A stretch of 64,000 nt of DNA, from assembly GCF_003369915.1 (NCBI RefSeq), contig NC_046676.1, positions 18,148,001-18,212,000 of the forward strand, written 5' to 3'. This document shows positions 33,633-46,055 of the stretch, piece by piece (position 1 is the stretch's first letter; each line of letters begins with the position of its first letter). The notes under the pieces were generated by a model that did no database searches, was not told the origin of the DNA, and saw nothing but the letters and a program-made list of their open reading frames with translations. Source of the stretch: Drosophila miranda. Taxonomy: Eukaryota > Arthropoda > Insecta > Diptera > Drosophilidae. The position numbers were made by a program, and so were the translations under genes.

Positions 33633-36600
33633 CAGAGACAAAGGTGAGGCATTCCCTGCTCTCCGCTAACATAGTTCTCTCTCTTGGTGCCGATTTGCCT
33701 GCACAGAGCAGCACAACGGTAACGAAATATGCTACTATCCTGCGAGTGCTGCCTGCGAATGCCTCAGACACCTAGCAGAGACAGACAGTAGTACTGGGCG
33801 CATAGCATGCTTCTGCTTTCTGCTGGATCTGGCGTGTTCAGTGTTTGGCGAGCTTTCAGACACGACGCAGGCTCCCCCCATAAAATCCACCGTGAAAAAA
33901 GACAACCATGTGTATGTGTTTGAGTTTTGTTTGAGTGTTTGAGTGAGTTTGTGTCTGTGTGGCAGAGAGAGAGAGAGAGAGTTCATCAAAGATTCAACAA
34001 CCTGCCCAACAACAACAACAAAAATAGTTGAATAAATAAATACCAAAATCAAAATAAAATAAAAAAGTAAAAAGTTTAATCCAAATTCTTAATAAATAGC
34101 CAAAAGGTGGAAAAGCGTATTAAAAATGGCATCAAAAAGAAGGTGAATATATGAAAAACAATCAAATTTTTGCGATGAAACAAGAATTAACGGCATAAAA
34201 ATTGACCAAAGCAGAATAATACTCGTAAAAGGAAAGCAACAGCCATACAGAGCTGTTCTGTCGCCACCCCACTGTCTCGGGGTGGAGTATTTTCCGGAGT
34301 ATTCCCCGAATGTGCCATGCCACTTTGGCTCGTTTGAAATAGTCCCCGAGTGTCCCGTCCCGTGCCGTCCCGTTCTGTCCCGCTCTGACTCTTTCGGAGT
34401 ATTATAGAAGTACCCGAAATGTAACGGTAACAGGCACAGCCATGTTTTACTTTGAGCACCGCCATGCAAACGTATGTATGTATGTATGTATGTATTTATT
34501 TATATGAGCATGTCTGTACATGGAGTTTGCGGCTCTTTTTAGCCCCTCTCAGACCGTGTCGTCAGCCCAGACTCAGCCTCTCAGCCTCTCTGCTTCATCT
34601 TTTTCGTTTTGTTTGCCTCGAGACATTTATTTGCTCTTTAACGTTTCAGCAGGCCCGTGTTTCGTTCCGGTATTCTTTCAGTCTCTCCTTTTCCTTTACG
34701 CACGCTGTTTCGTTCCCTGTATTCCAGCAGAGGTCCCATCTCCCTAGCACCAGGCACACTGGGGTCGAGCACCAGGCTCTGGCTCTAGCTCTGACTCTGG
34801 CAAGGGATGTGCTAATAATAAGGTATGTCAGCGGCAACATATTAAACGAAGACACGGTGGCAGCTGCGATTTCAGAGCGATAGAGAGATGCGAGGAAGCT
34901 GGCAGCCCAATTATGCTACCCTTACCCTATTATGAATATACCTTGAACCTTGGGTTCTGGTATGTCATGCCGCAAAACAGTTAGTCCAACACTCGAAAGT
35001 CTCTCATTCTGGCCGCTGTGTTGCTTTCTGCCATGTAAAATGCGATGGAGGGAAAAAATAATATAAATTCTCCCACACACACACACAGAGAAAGAGAGAG
35101 TGAGAGTGTCAGAAGGAGAGAGAAGGATGGTATATATGTATGTACATTCAACAATTTGTTGAGCCCCAATGCCTTTTTTTGGTTTTTTGTTGCTCCACCC
35201 ACCACTTGGGGGAGTGCCAGGGATGCTGAGGCCAACGTCAACAAGTTGAAGCTGTTGCCGCTGCCCATCTCGGCCCTGTTCCTGTGTCTGTGTGTGTGTG
35301 TTTGAGTCGGGCTGTGTGAGTGGTGGCGCCCCAAAGTATGTCCGATTTTTGGCAGCTCAGATAAATCATAAGCATAGACTGTCGGACTGTCGCCCGATAA
35401 GTACATTTCGATGTATCTCCAACAACAAAATTGATTCCACTCTCTCAGGGGCTAATTGAAAGATTTACCCCGAAAGGGACCCAACCCTGCCGGACCTCTT
35501 ACAGACGCCCTTCTGGAATTAACCGGCAGCAGGCAACTGAAAGATGGACTTAATTAGAATTAATGCACAATTAATTGTCAGCTTCAGCCACCAGTAATCC
35601 TGCTACCACAAAACTATAAACAAAATCCAGTACATATATATTGTGCGAATACGTATATACGTGTACATATGTACACGCAGATAAACAAATGTTTGGCCAG
35701 AGCATAAACACAGCAATTGTTGGTCTTTGAAGTGAAATGTGATTAAGGTGTTTACACAAAAAATCACCTCAGATCGGGGCTAAGTACTACTCGCGTATAC
35801 TTATTTACTTATCGAATACTCACTTGGCCCCAATTTGTCTCTCTGTTTTGTGGCTGCAGCTGGAACACGAAAGAATGAATATACACACACACACACACAC
35901 ACAAAATGGAACTTAAAAGGAATTAGAAGGATGAAAATAATAAATAAAGGCAATTCCGAATACGGTCGATTTCATTTTCCCATTTTCCCATTTTCCCTTT
36001 TGTGGGTGTACCTTCCCCTTTGTGGAAAAACTTCAATCGGAGTTTTCCCAGTTGCCATTACACGCATTTTTAATTTGCTTATTGAGCAAAGTCAAGCGAG
36101 TTATTCCGGACTCCAGTCCACTTTAGGCTCCACTTTAAGCCTGTTTGGGACAGGCACTTCGTCTGGGCTAACCATTCATTTAATGCTTGGAGGGAATTCG
36201 TGTGGAGAATGACGAAGATGGACATGTCATGGGCAGCTTTTGGAATACTCCTTCTGCAGGGCTCCTCTCCTTTTTGGGGCTTACGGTATCTCTTTCTGGC
36301 ACATCAATCTCCTCCGTATACGAATTCGTGTGTACATCCTAGCTGTTCGTAGTCGAAAAAACCACTTGCCGAGTGACTCGAAGCCAACATGTCGTATGGG
36401 TAACTTTCCACCAAAAAACCAAAAAATACTCGTACAAAAAAGAACTTGAAACTTTTTCCGATGGATTGGATGCTTAAGCTGGTTGGCTCGTTCATTATAA
36501 GCTGCTCGTTCTTGGTCCTTCCGTCCATCCGTCCGTCGGTCCGTTCTTTTTTGCAGGAATTTTCCGGCTTCTCCTGCGTGCTAGGGTGTGTCTGTGAGTG

Positions 36601-37318
36601 GGTGTGGGTGTGTGGGTGTGTGCATGTGACATGTCTGACGTCTCATTTTCTGCCATATAAACCTGATGATGGTTTCGGTCCAGCACCAGACGGCAGGCGG
36701 TGCAAAACGGTGCAGGCGGCGGCATGCCTTAATTTGGCATTAGGGCGTTTCAATGGAAACTCATTTGAAAGTTTTCTTTATGAAAATCTGTGCATAGGCA
36801 CATCAGCATTTGGGCTTTCAAAATAAATATTTACGTGTGTGTGAGTGTTGTGTGTGGTGTGCGGGTGTGTGTGTGCGTTTGATTCCGGCTGACGGCTGCT
36901 GCTGTTGTTTTGTGGGCCTTGAAGCTGGCGAACGCGCCTGACCGAGCAGCAATGCTCCTCAAATGTGGAGACGGTTTTTGTGTGTGGGAATACGGCAGAT
37001 GTTTAACGGAGCGGCATATACGGAGCGTTATATTTATGTACATACATACACCCACACTGAGGCATGTATTTGGCAACATATTGTTGTGTTGGCAGGATAA
37101 ATAATACATAAATATGTACATACACATATACATGCATACATATATGTATGCCATACAGAAACATATATCGAAATAAATCTGTATATGGCACCCGGCTTAT
37201 GCGAATTTTGTGCTCCTCGCGAGGAACTTCTTTCACGCACGAACAAAGGAGGACACCGGACGGAATCCTTAATCATCGATATATGTCGCAGCGCAATATA
37301 TTAGAGGAAAGGGATGTG

Positions 37319-37350
37319 CCACTGCCACTGCCACTGCCACTGCCACTGCC
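37319..37350. repeat. CCACTG hexanucleotide tandem repeat
   Basis: Five copies of CCACTG plus CC, then a degenerate CTCTACCTCTG. No gene context. Confidence 0.9.
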
Positions 37351-40300
37351 TCTACCTCTGCAGCAGGCCACAGATTATATGTAGATTGAAAATATACAAG
37401 TTTACCATTGATTCCCCAAATGAAATATGAACAGCATTCGGGGATCTTGCCCACCTTCGGTCTAGTCTGGTCTCCCTCTGGCCTTATGCTGATTTTTAAA
37501 AAGTGCTTCTAAGCCGACATTGACATTTTCCATTTTCCCAGTGATTTGCATGCGCATTTCGGCTGCCTAATTGATGAGAGCCAGTGGAGGATGCTGATAC
37601 CTTAAGCAGGTTATGCAGGTTATGCAGGATATACAGGATATCGGTCAATAAATCATGGGGGAATTGCATATTAAATGCAAATTGCGGCAGGCCAATAAAT
37701 CGCATGACCTGCATTGATCTTTGCCGCCCCCCCACTGCAGCATCCTCCAGACAACTGCACAAAAGGCCGGAAAATGAGCGGAAAATTGTGCCACATTAAA
37801 TTAGCCGACCGACAAGTAGCTCTCGTCCTCGGCTTCGGCTACGGCTACGGCTTCGGCCCTTGTCTTTGCCAACTATTTTTTTTGTGTGTAATTCAATTGG
37901 CTCCGAGCAGGCTGGCAGACAAAATGCAATTAGCATTAACGGGGGAAAACCTCTCAAGGCCTCCGCCCCGCCCCGCCCCACTTTTGCGGAAAAAGAAAGA
38001 GGGAAGGAGCTAAAATGTAGCCGCAATTTAAGAAAATATTTAATCAAACAAAAAGCCACAGCAAACACCCCAAGAAATGCTTAAATCAACATGAATTTAA
38101 CTGCAGTTTAAAATGTGTTCGAACTAGAATTTTAATTAAACAAAATCAACAGAAAGGAAAGTGCAATTTCCACAATGAAAGTCAAATACGGAAAGAGTGG
38201 AGTGGAATAGATATTCAATTCATTTATTGGGCTTGGTGCGGAGATGCGGACAATTTTTGAATGGAGTAACATTTCCGGCCATCGAGAAAGGCTATTTCGA
38301 ACAGTTAGAGAGAGGAAGAGTATTTGGATGAATACCAAAAATGAAGACAAAATGGACAAGGAAAAAGAAAACTTGGGAGCTTCGCCACTTCTTTGGCGCC
38401 TTTATCGTGGTCGTAGGAATTAATGGAAACTTGTACAATTTTGTGGCAACGGAAAAAGGGATGTTCTTAATTTGTATTTTATTAAATTTAGCATACCTTA
38501 GCATTAAATTCCGTTGGCATGCAAGGAATGCGCTTTTCATAAACTTTGGTTTTCGGAGGGGGGGGCTGGCCTTGTTCTGAAGTTTTTTGGCCTCCAGCGG
38601 AAGTTACCGCAACGCAACACACAATTTAAGGTATGACCCAGTTCCAGGACATTGCCATCCAGGCAGTTTGATGCTTTCATCTGGGAGGAGCACTCAAGAA
38701 TTCTCTGACGCGACCGCCAAAGTGCGAAGTGGAACCAGAACGAACCGCAGGAGCGATAGTGGAAATAGGTGTCCGACCAGGCTGTCCTTCCCGTCAGGAT
38801 TCCATGTCATTAGGCATTCATAAAGGCATTCCCTCGTATTCTTTTTGCGGCTTAAAGAGTGCGCTCCAAGTGCTCCGTTCGAGTGCCGGACAGCATTCGC
38901 TGTTTAGGTAATTGCACCAAGCACCGAGCACCTGAAATGGCCTCCCCTCCTGCTATGAATATGCATAAAGTAGTTGCCTCTTTAAAAGTGGATGCTGCTG
39001 CTCATTCTCGGCATTCTAAAGGCATTCCAAATACACAGCCAGAGAGAGCGACAGAGTGGCCAACAGAATTCCTCACACATATGTACCTGCCAACCTGCCA
39101 ACCTGCCGCCGTGTGGTGTGTGGTGTGTGGCGTGTGGCACATATACGGAGACACAACAGGCCACAAAATGGTGTCCGGGTGTCCGAGTGTGGGGAGCGGG
39201 AGCGGATGGGTACGTGACGGCAGGTGACATTGACTAACATGCAACATGGGGGACTACATGCACACATGCAGCACAGAGGGGGAAGAAGGAGACGCATGCT
39301 GGCCAACAATTTGTGGCACTGAAATTTAGCACGAACAATTTAATTTCAATAAAAACGCAGCAGCAGCAACCAGCAGCGATAACATTCACACGACGCAAGA
39401 TAAAACAAGTGCTCGTAAAACACACATGTTTGCCTCCCTTTTACTCTCTCCCTCTCTCCCTCCCTCCCTCCCTCTCTCCCTCCCTCTCTGACTGTGTGCG
39501 TGTATTACATGCATAAATGCAATTTAATTTAATTGCTCAACATTTTGAATGCGGACAGTTTAGTTGGGGATTGCCGTGTTGATTTAGCTGTTGATTTGCC
39601 TTGCCACACGCGCCACACGCTAATCTGCGGCGCGTAATTCAGGATTAAAATAATATTTAAAGGGTTTTGCCCATTGTTTTTGACTCTCACACGGGTTTAC
39701 CATTGGCCTTCTTTCATTTTCATTTCTATCTCTTAATAGATGCCCCATAATCGAAAGGATACCTTCGTTACCGCGAATGTGAATGTCTGTGGCCTTAATA
39801 GAGACTCTCTTTGGCATCTGCTGTCCCTGCTGCCTTATTAGTGGTCTTCCTTCATCGACAGCTCTCATCCCTCTTCCCTCAATAGTCGTTTAGGCCATCT
39901 CTAGTCAATGCAATTGACTGAAAAACATACATGGCAGCGTACAAAACTGGGCAAAGAGGTATGGAGTGAAATGTCTCTGGTGGGAAACGCATGCTGCAAG
40001 GTTGCACCATGTTTGTGTTTGTGTTTGTGTTTCCCCTTTGTGCCAGTGTGTAGTGTGTATGTGAGTGTGAGTGCTATGCATACGCCCGAGTTGTTGCTTG
40101 AATGTCAGTTTATATCTCAAGGATAAGCGGCGCCCTCCCCTGGCTTGGGGTTAGCCAAGGGGTAACCAATGCTCTGACTTTTCTTCATTTTGGCCACACA
40201 CATATGTAGATTACTTGTGTCGCTTTCACACATTACGTACACCATATGTACACATGCATATACAGATGTACATACATTTTCATGCGATTCTCGCGTGAGA

Positions 40301-40937
40301 TTTGTGGCCCTTGGCATGTGGCTCCCCTTAATAAATGGCCACTTTAAAGTTTAAACAGAGGCAGGCAAGGGCAAGGAGCGGTGGAAAGCACAGAAATTGG
40401 ATTTTCATTGGGTTCATTTCTGCATTGGCCAGCAATTGGGGCTACCAGCCTCTGCACGAAACCCCAATCGATATTTCCCTTTCCTTTCCCTTCGATACGC
40501 ATTTGTGATTGCCTTCGAGCAGAGTTGGCCACAACATCATTAATATCCACTGAAAAAGTGTCAGATTCGCTCTCACCTAAAATGCGAATTCCCATTTGTC
40601 TTTTTTCACATGTCAACATGTCGTAAATTAGAGCGGGGGCTAACCTGAATTCAATCAATTGCAAAACTGAATTAGATAATAATTTCCATTGCAGAAGGGA
40701 TGTTCCTCTTTTCCTGTGTCTCTCATTCTCAAGGAAATATCAGCACTGTTGCTACAGTGCCACTCCCTCTCTCTATCTCTTTTTCCATTTTACCGACACT
40801 TTTCTTTGAACAAGAAACATCTCGAAATGAGGCAAACATCTGTTCAAAATCATAATACCCATGCCAAAGGTATACAAATTGTTGGATGAACAAAGAATCG
40901 ATTCGAATTGCGAAAGGAATTATGATATTACTAAAAA

Positions 40938-41107
40938 AAGAGGGCGAACGTTGGGAGTCGCAGCTACGGCTGCGTTTTTGGTTTATTCGTATCTCAAAAA
41001 TTGTGGATGGATTATCAAAGGAGTGTGGATGCGAAATTTCGTTGCTCTAGCTCCTATAGTCTCTAAATCTAATATATCTCTATACTCTTTTTGAGTGTTA
41101 AAGATAA
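40938..41107 (+). mobile_element. Internally deleted, diverged DINE-1 derivative
   Basis: About 170 bases keep both ends of the element. AGGGCGAACGTTGGGAGTCG matches the 5' end of copy A (AGGGGGAACGTTGTGAGTTG), the middle AGGAGTGTGGATGCGAAATT and GTTGCTCTAGCTC match an internal unit, and TCTAATATATC..ACTC.TTTTGAGT matches the 3' end. The subterminal inverted repeat is decayed. It is older than the copies at 14177 and 23831. Confidence 0.65.
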
Positions 41108-44100
41108 TATATACAATTTATTAGAGCGCAATATTCTGTTCCTTCAAGCCAAGAACAAATATTTTCCCTTGAATTTTAACGTAAATTCCAAGGAACAATA
41201 AAATGCCAAGCAGCAAATGCAATAAATTTGCAGTCCACAAATGAATTTAAACTGAATAATGCACCCGCTGAGAGTCAGTGTCCTTCGGTGTGCTCTCAAT
41301 TAGTGTCTGGTATTTGATCCCTCGAATGTTAGCTGGTAGCTCGCCCCCAAAACCTGGCCAAAACCTACGTATGTATCTCCAATCTGGCCAAAAAAACGAA
41401 GAAGAAGATGAAGCAGAATATTGTTTACTCTCGGCTGAGTGAATATTTTGTGCGCAGTCAGCAGTCGACAACAAAGTGGGGGGCGTCATCGTCTCATCCA
41501 TGGATTCATTTTGGGGTCGTAATGAGCGTCCGTTAGCAGGAAGACGAGATAAACTTGTTGCAGCGATAAAAAGCCATAAATTTGCGAGTCTCGCGTGGGT
41601 GTGTGGGTGTGTCTGTGGCCCCCGTATCTCTGTCTCAGTATCTGTATCGGTGAGAGCGTGTGCGAGCGTTCTAATTAATAGCATAACGGATGGGAAGCCA
41701 CACACACACATACATAAGCTTCCCTCCTGCCACCATCTGCCACATGGCACTACCTCTGGCCGTGTCCGCCGCTAAACGCCACCAATTAAATTCTACTAAA
41801 AATGCGTGAGAAACTTTCCACACCAGATGTTGGCGTCTTTCCGCTCCTAGATGTTCCTCCTCCTCGTGTTGCCCGTGTTCCTCGTGTTTTTAGCCAAGTC
41901 AAAAACGTTGTTAGCCATTACAACACAACTTTTTGGGGCTAATAAGTAAGAGAACCCAGCAGAAACAGAAGGGAGTAACTTTCTCTGGGCTATGCGAGGC
42001 GAAGGAAAAGTTCAGCTGTTTTCCACTGTGGGGCCAAGGCCTGTGCACTCCAGTAGACCGAAAGGAGACCAGTGCCCGGTCATGAGCAGGAGCTGGAGCG
42101 TAGCCGACCAGGAGGCCAATTGTGTAATGCATATTTGATTTGTATTTACGCTCTTTGCGTTCGCAAATCGATTGTCATTTGAGTGCTGCCACCCTGCCAT
42201 CCCCGGCCCCCCGAGCCCTTCTCTGACTGTACTCCTGCGTGACCAAATGCGGCGCCATTACCAACACCAACACCAACACCAACAATAACAGCAACACCAT
42301 GACTGTACACCAACGTCCGAGCAGCCCCAACAGGAACACTTTAAAGCAACAAAAACAACAATATATAGTAAATATTGCACAGTCAGGCATTTTCCCCGCA
42401 ACGTAGCGAAAGTGTGTTGCTCTTGTAGATGCAATAAAAATTATTGTGTAATTTATTTACCCAGAATTGTTTAGTCGGAGAAGTGGGACGGCCTGGGGCA
42501 CGATGGGCATGCTGTTGCTATGAAGTGGCATAGGATTTGAGGTGCACCATTTGTTGAGGTTTGTTTTGCGTAGTGTTGTTTTTTCTTGCGGCACAGGAAT
42601 ATTTAAGCCGAGTTTTCCACTATTTGGAGAATTTTCAGGTAAGTTTTAGGCAGCACTTGTGCAATATTTTAGGCCAACAAAGCCAGGCACTTAATGAATG
42701 TTCTATGAATATCTGAGGAGCATTCAAAGGTCTGTCTGTGGTATGCTAATGTGGTATCTGTGTCTTCCAACTTGCCAACAATTCCCAATATTGAATCATC
42801 GTGATGCCCGAAAAGTTTTGAAGAGTATCGGAAATCGAAGGCACTCTTGACTTTCATTGGAAATTAATGGAAACGATTCTCTCTCTCTCTCTCTGTAGCT
42901 CTCTCTGCTGACCTTTCCCTTTCACTGGGCAAGGACATGCCTCCGATTCTGTTGCTGCCACTGGGATCCCAATTATGTGTGCCTCCATGCGTATACGCAA
43001 TTTTTCCCCGCCTGATTTCACCCACTCCACGGCTTCCTGCTCACCCTCACCCTCACCCGTCCGCCTGTCCCGTCCGCTTGTTGTTTGTATACAGAAGTAT
43101 TTGCTGTGTGCACGTATCTGGTGCGAGTACGACAGCGAGTAAATTAAACAACAAAATTAACCGGAAAAGTTAAAGGTATTTAATTGCTTTTGATTGTTGT
43201 TGTTCTGAGGCTGCCTAGACATTGGCACACCCGACGGCCATTCATAAAAATGCCAAACGCACGAACACGATGCGGTTCGAATTGGAATTGGAATTGGTAT
43301 CGAATGGGTCAGAGCAAAAGCAGAAGAAAACCGGCGGCAGGGAACGGCAGTAGAGGCCAGCTAGCCACAAGGCGAAGCGGCAAACAAATACCAAACGAAA
43401 ACAGCAATGCGACGTGTAAATATTTAGTCCCAGACACCATGTTTATATCGAACCTTCGAAACCAAAAAGAAAAAACAACACCCGAACCATTTGATAGTTT
43501 GATTTGTGCCGCAGAACCAGGCTAGAATAGGCAGCTGTTGATGAGGCCAGGGAAGGGATGGGGTGCATGGCGGGGAATCACAGAACAGACTGATTGATGT
43601 GCCTGCTGATCCGATTGTGAAAAGTCCATAAATACGAGCTGGCGACTTTGATAAATAAACAAAACCGCGTGCGACTCATTCCCCCATGGGGGCCATTCGC
43701 ATAACTCATTCCGCCAATGATCCGAAATTGATCCAATTCGTGTTGGGTCAAAGTTCAAGGCCAAACGATGGCTGTTGTGGCGTGGTGCGAGTACGAGTAC
43801 GATGGGCAGACGCCAAAGGAGATCCCTCGCCAGCCAGCAGACAGCTCATATTTGAACTTGAGCCACAGCATCCACACGAGGCAGCAGCAACGACAGCACA
43901 GTTGTAGCACGGTTTTACCAGTAGTAACAACTGCATGCCACAGCACACTCACACACACGCCAGAAAAACAGAGATGCGCAGGCAGGGTCCTGAATATGCA
44001 TGCGTATGGGTACGGGTATGTGTGTGTCGTCAAACTGTCATCCTGCATTTCAGACGGCGTCTCATCTGGGCCAAAGGCACAGTATGTCGCACCATGGGAT

Positions 44101-44410
44101 CGCAGCATACAATGAGTGCTTAAAATTTGTCCTGTTAGAAAAGAAAGAACGGCAAAAACGGCAAGGAGCATCTCACCTTCAAAAGTTAGTCTAAGCTTAA
44201 AAAATTGTATTTATTGATGAAATATCGATATGAAGAGATGACAACATTTGTTTGCCACTGCCACCCATTGTGCATGGCTTCGGTTTACCCAGCGTGGCAG
44301 TGCCACTGGACGTGGGATGTGGGACGTGGCTGTGAATGCAGACCCTTGGACCTGGCGACAGACAGACATTTCTTCACAGACAGTTTTCACTAATTATCTG
44401 ACACGTTGAT

Positions 44411-44447
44411 GGCTGCTGGGCTGCTGGGCTGCTGGGCTGCTGGGCTG
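44411..44447. repeat. GGCTGCTG octanucleotide tandem repeat
   Basis: Four and a half perfect copies of GGCTGCTG. Minus-strand translation gives Pro/Ser/Ala-rich text with no gene context, so it is treated as non-coding. Confidence 0.9.
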
Positions 44448-44980
44448 TTCGGATGCCACGGTGCTCCTTCTGTTGCTGTCTTTGCTGCACTTTTCTGAGG
44501 TCGCGTACAGCCGAGAGGCAGGGAGCAGGAGCAGGCCCACAGCAGCGCTCGTTGCGGCCAAGGACTCATTTGAATGTGTGTCGTTCTCGTACACACCGAT
44601 GGACAAACTCTACAAGGAAAAAAACAACATTTCAGAACTCTAATTTCAAAGGTCGTGCCACTGCCAAATGAGACACCGAACTGTGGAGCGGAGGAAAAAA
44701 CGAGGAGGAACACTCCTCGGTTTTCAGCTTTCGGACCAGCTCTCGTTTCGGTGTCATGTGTTTTAAGCCATCTGCATGTTTTATTTGCCACTCCGGCTTT
44801 TGTGTGTGTTCGGGTTTGGTCTGTTGTTATTTTGCTCTGCCTTTTATTTTGTCGGCCAGCATACAAACATATGTATGTACATACGAGCATCTGCGAAGGA
44901 CAGCGGCAACAGCGAGTGGGGGCGTCAATAATTGAACAGCCCCCTTTCCCCCCCTCCCAGGCCGAAAGCATTGGGCATCT

Positions 44981-44982
<2 letters not shown>

Positions 44983-45012
<30 letters not shown>
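44983..45012. repeat. GTCGGT hexanucleotide tandem repeat
   Basis: Five perfect copies of GTCGGT followed by GTGTGG. It lies 570 bases from the GGCTGCTG array in gene-free DNA. Confidence 0.9.
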
Positions 45013-45014
<2 letters not shown>

Positions 45015-46014
45015 GGAAGCTGGTGTCGACCAACGGAAAGTTGATTAAATTCAAGCATTCGCCGCCCCGAATGTGCCGCTGAATCCAGCTCTCCTTTCCG
45101 CCTTTCCCCCTCTCCAGCTCCGTCTCTGACTGCAGCCCGGGGCATTTGCATTTACGATTCCATTCTTGATTTGAGCGCGGGTAATTGTACTGCGAAATTA
45201 TTAACAATTATATATGTATGTACATATTTATGGGGGGAATACTGTGTGGAGTGTGGCACCGTTCTGAATGTGGCATGAAAACGCGGCCTGGCCAGCGCGG
45301 CGGATGCGGAATTTTATGCTTTATTATCACGTCTACGACATGGGTGTCCGGGATATAGCGATTACTTTGTAGCTGTAGGTTGCTGGTTTGGTTTATTGCA
45401 TGTCCGGAAAGTTAAATTACATAGTTCTAAATGAAGTTCAGCCTTGAAACCTTATCTGAAGGATATATTTATGCATATCATATCGCAATTTACATATTTT
45501 CATGGTATAAATTAAACAAAAGGATGTGCCTGCTAAAGTTTTAAAGCCATTAGCCAAGTAGCATGCCCTCAATTACGAGACATCTGTTCTGCCTGTCATT
45601 GACACCAGGAGACACACGACTAAAAGTTAAGAGGGAAAACTACGAGGACTCGCAAAAACTACAAAATACAATCGCATAAGTTTAATGGAGAAAAAACTGT
45701 CAACTACTTGGCTGAAAAGTTCCCCCTGAAACCACGCACACACACAAACACACAGAATGAGAAAAAGCCACACAGACACGAGATAACATGTTTACAGTAA
45801 GCAACAAGCAGCAGCAGTAACATTAACATGCAGCTTAACAGGGTAGATAGTCCTACGTTAACAGAATTTGCGCAGCTCTCTCTCAGTCTCTCTGTTCCGC
45901 TCTCTGCCTCTGCTTCTGCACAACTGTTGAGCATTGGTTCTCTGTCGCTGCCACCTCAGTTGACGGCAGCAGAGAAACGACAGCTGTTGCCGCTGTTAAC
46001 TATTATTTACATTT

Positions 46015-46055
46015 GCGGCGGCGGCGGCGGCGGCGGCAGCAGCAGCAGCAGCAAC
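46015..46055. repeat. GGC tract running into AGC tract
   Basis: About seven GGC triplets pass directly into five AGC triplets. In one plus-strand frame this reads poly-Gly then poly-Ser, but there is no supporting exon structure. It is likely a compound triplet microsatellite. Confidence 0.85.

Noticed and set aside
44390-45151. A 253-codon minus-strand frame
   Set aside because: It passes through two tandem repeats (GGCTGCTG and GTCGGT) and has arbitrary composition; no domain or splice support.
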